Shown here one piece after another: positions 6,037-6,109 of a stretch of DNA of 6,109 nt (within the stretch, counting starts at the first letter, position 1; each line of letters starts with the position of its first letter). The DNA comes from Acuticoccus sp039189655 (GTDB lineage Bacteria; Pseudomonadota; Alphaproteobacteria; Rhizobiales; Amorphaceae): positions 1-6,109 of the forward strand of contig JBCCYN010000198.1 in the NCBI GenBank assembly GCA_039189655.1, given 5' to 3'. A program made the position numbers and the translations under genes. The notes beneath the pieces were generated by a model. The model made no database searches and was not told the origin of the DNA. It saw nothing but the letters and a program-made list of their open reading frames with translations.

Positions 6037-6109
6037 CATCATCTTTGGGGCTGCGAAACGGTCCGATGGCGCTTTGGTGATAGGATCAACAAATCGTTCT
6101 CGCCTACGA
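6037..6109. other. Right-edge noncoding stretch after the monooxygenase gene
   Basis: These 73 bases follow the TGA at 6034-6036. I see no stable hairpin with a T-tract, no recognisable promoter and no credible gene start. They may be the beginning of the next intergenic region. Confidence 0.4.

Overview
The window looks like a chromosome segment from an alphaproteobacterium, probably of the Hyphomicrobiales/Rhizobiales type. This is an inference from GC-rich coding sequence, a DctP-type TRAP transporter, a neighbouring TesB/UbiH-family pair, and protein sequences that read as alphaproteobacterial. No rRNA, tRNA or other strong taxonomic marker is present. Six genes are supported, one of them cut by the left edge. 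I see no insertion sequence, CRISPR array, RNA gene or prophage gene.

Left part (1-1954, minus strand): a TRAP (tripartite ATP-independent periplasmic) uptake operon in the order dctP-dctQ-dctM. dctP encodes the secreted solute-binding protein, dctQ the small membrane subunit and dctM the large ion-coupled permease; dctM runs off the left edge. The genes are tightly packed: 12 bp between dctP and dctQ, and a 4-base GTGA overlap between dctQ and dctM. The substrate cannot be read from the sequence.

Centre (1955-3843): a 227-bp divergent intergenic region with two short inverted repeats separates the TRAP operon from a plus-strand two-gene unit. The first gene is a 141-residue two-helix membrane protein. 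The second, 3 bp downstream, is a 410-residue HlyD/EmrA-type membrane-fusion protein with two N-terminal hydrophobic helices. Together they resemble the enterobacterial YiaW-YiaV / YibI-YibH pairs. No ABC, MFS or outer-membrane partner lies beside them in the window.

Right part (3876-6036): two core-metabolism genes, transcribed divergently. tesB (minus strand) encodes acyl-CoA thioesterase II and faces the HlyD-like gene tail to tail across 32 bp. The plus-strand gene is a UbiH/UbiF/COQ6-family FAD monooxygenase, probably acting in ubiquinone ring hydroxylation. Open frames for both genes extend toward and across each other. Family alignment favours internal starts, leaving a 73-bp control region that carries a perfect 7-bp inverted repeat.

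Overall this is an ordinary mosaic of an accessory uptake operon, a poorly characterised membrane-fusion pair and housekeeping genes. The most interesting item is the small-membrane-protein/HlyD pair. I found no clear evidence of a wholly new system.
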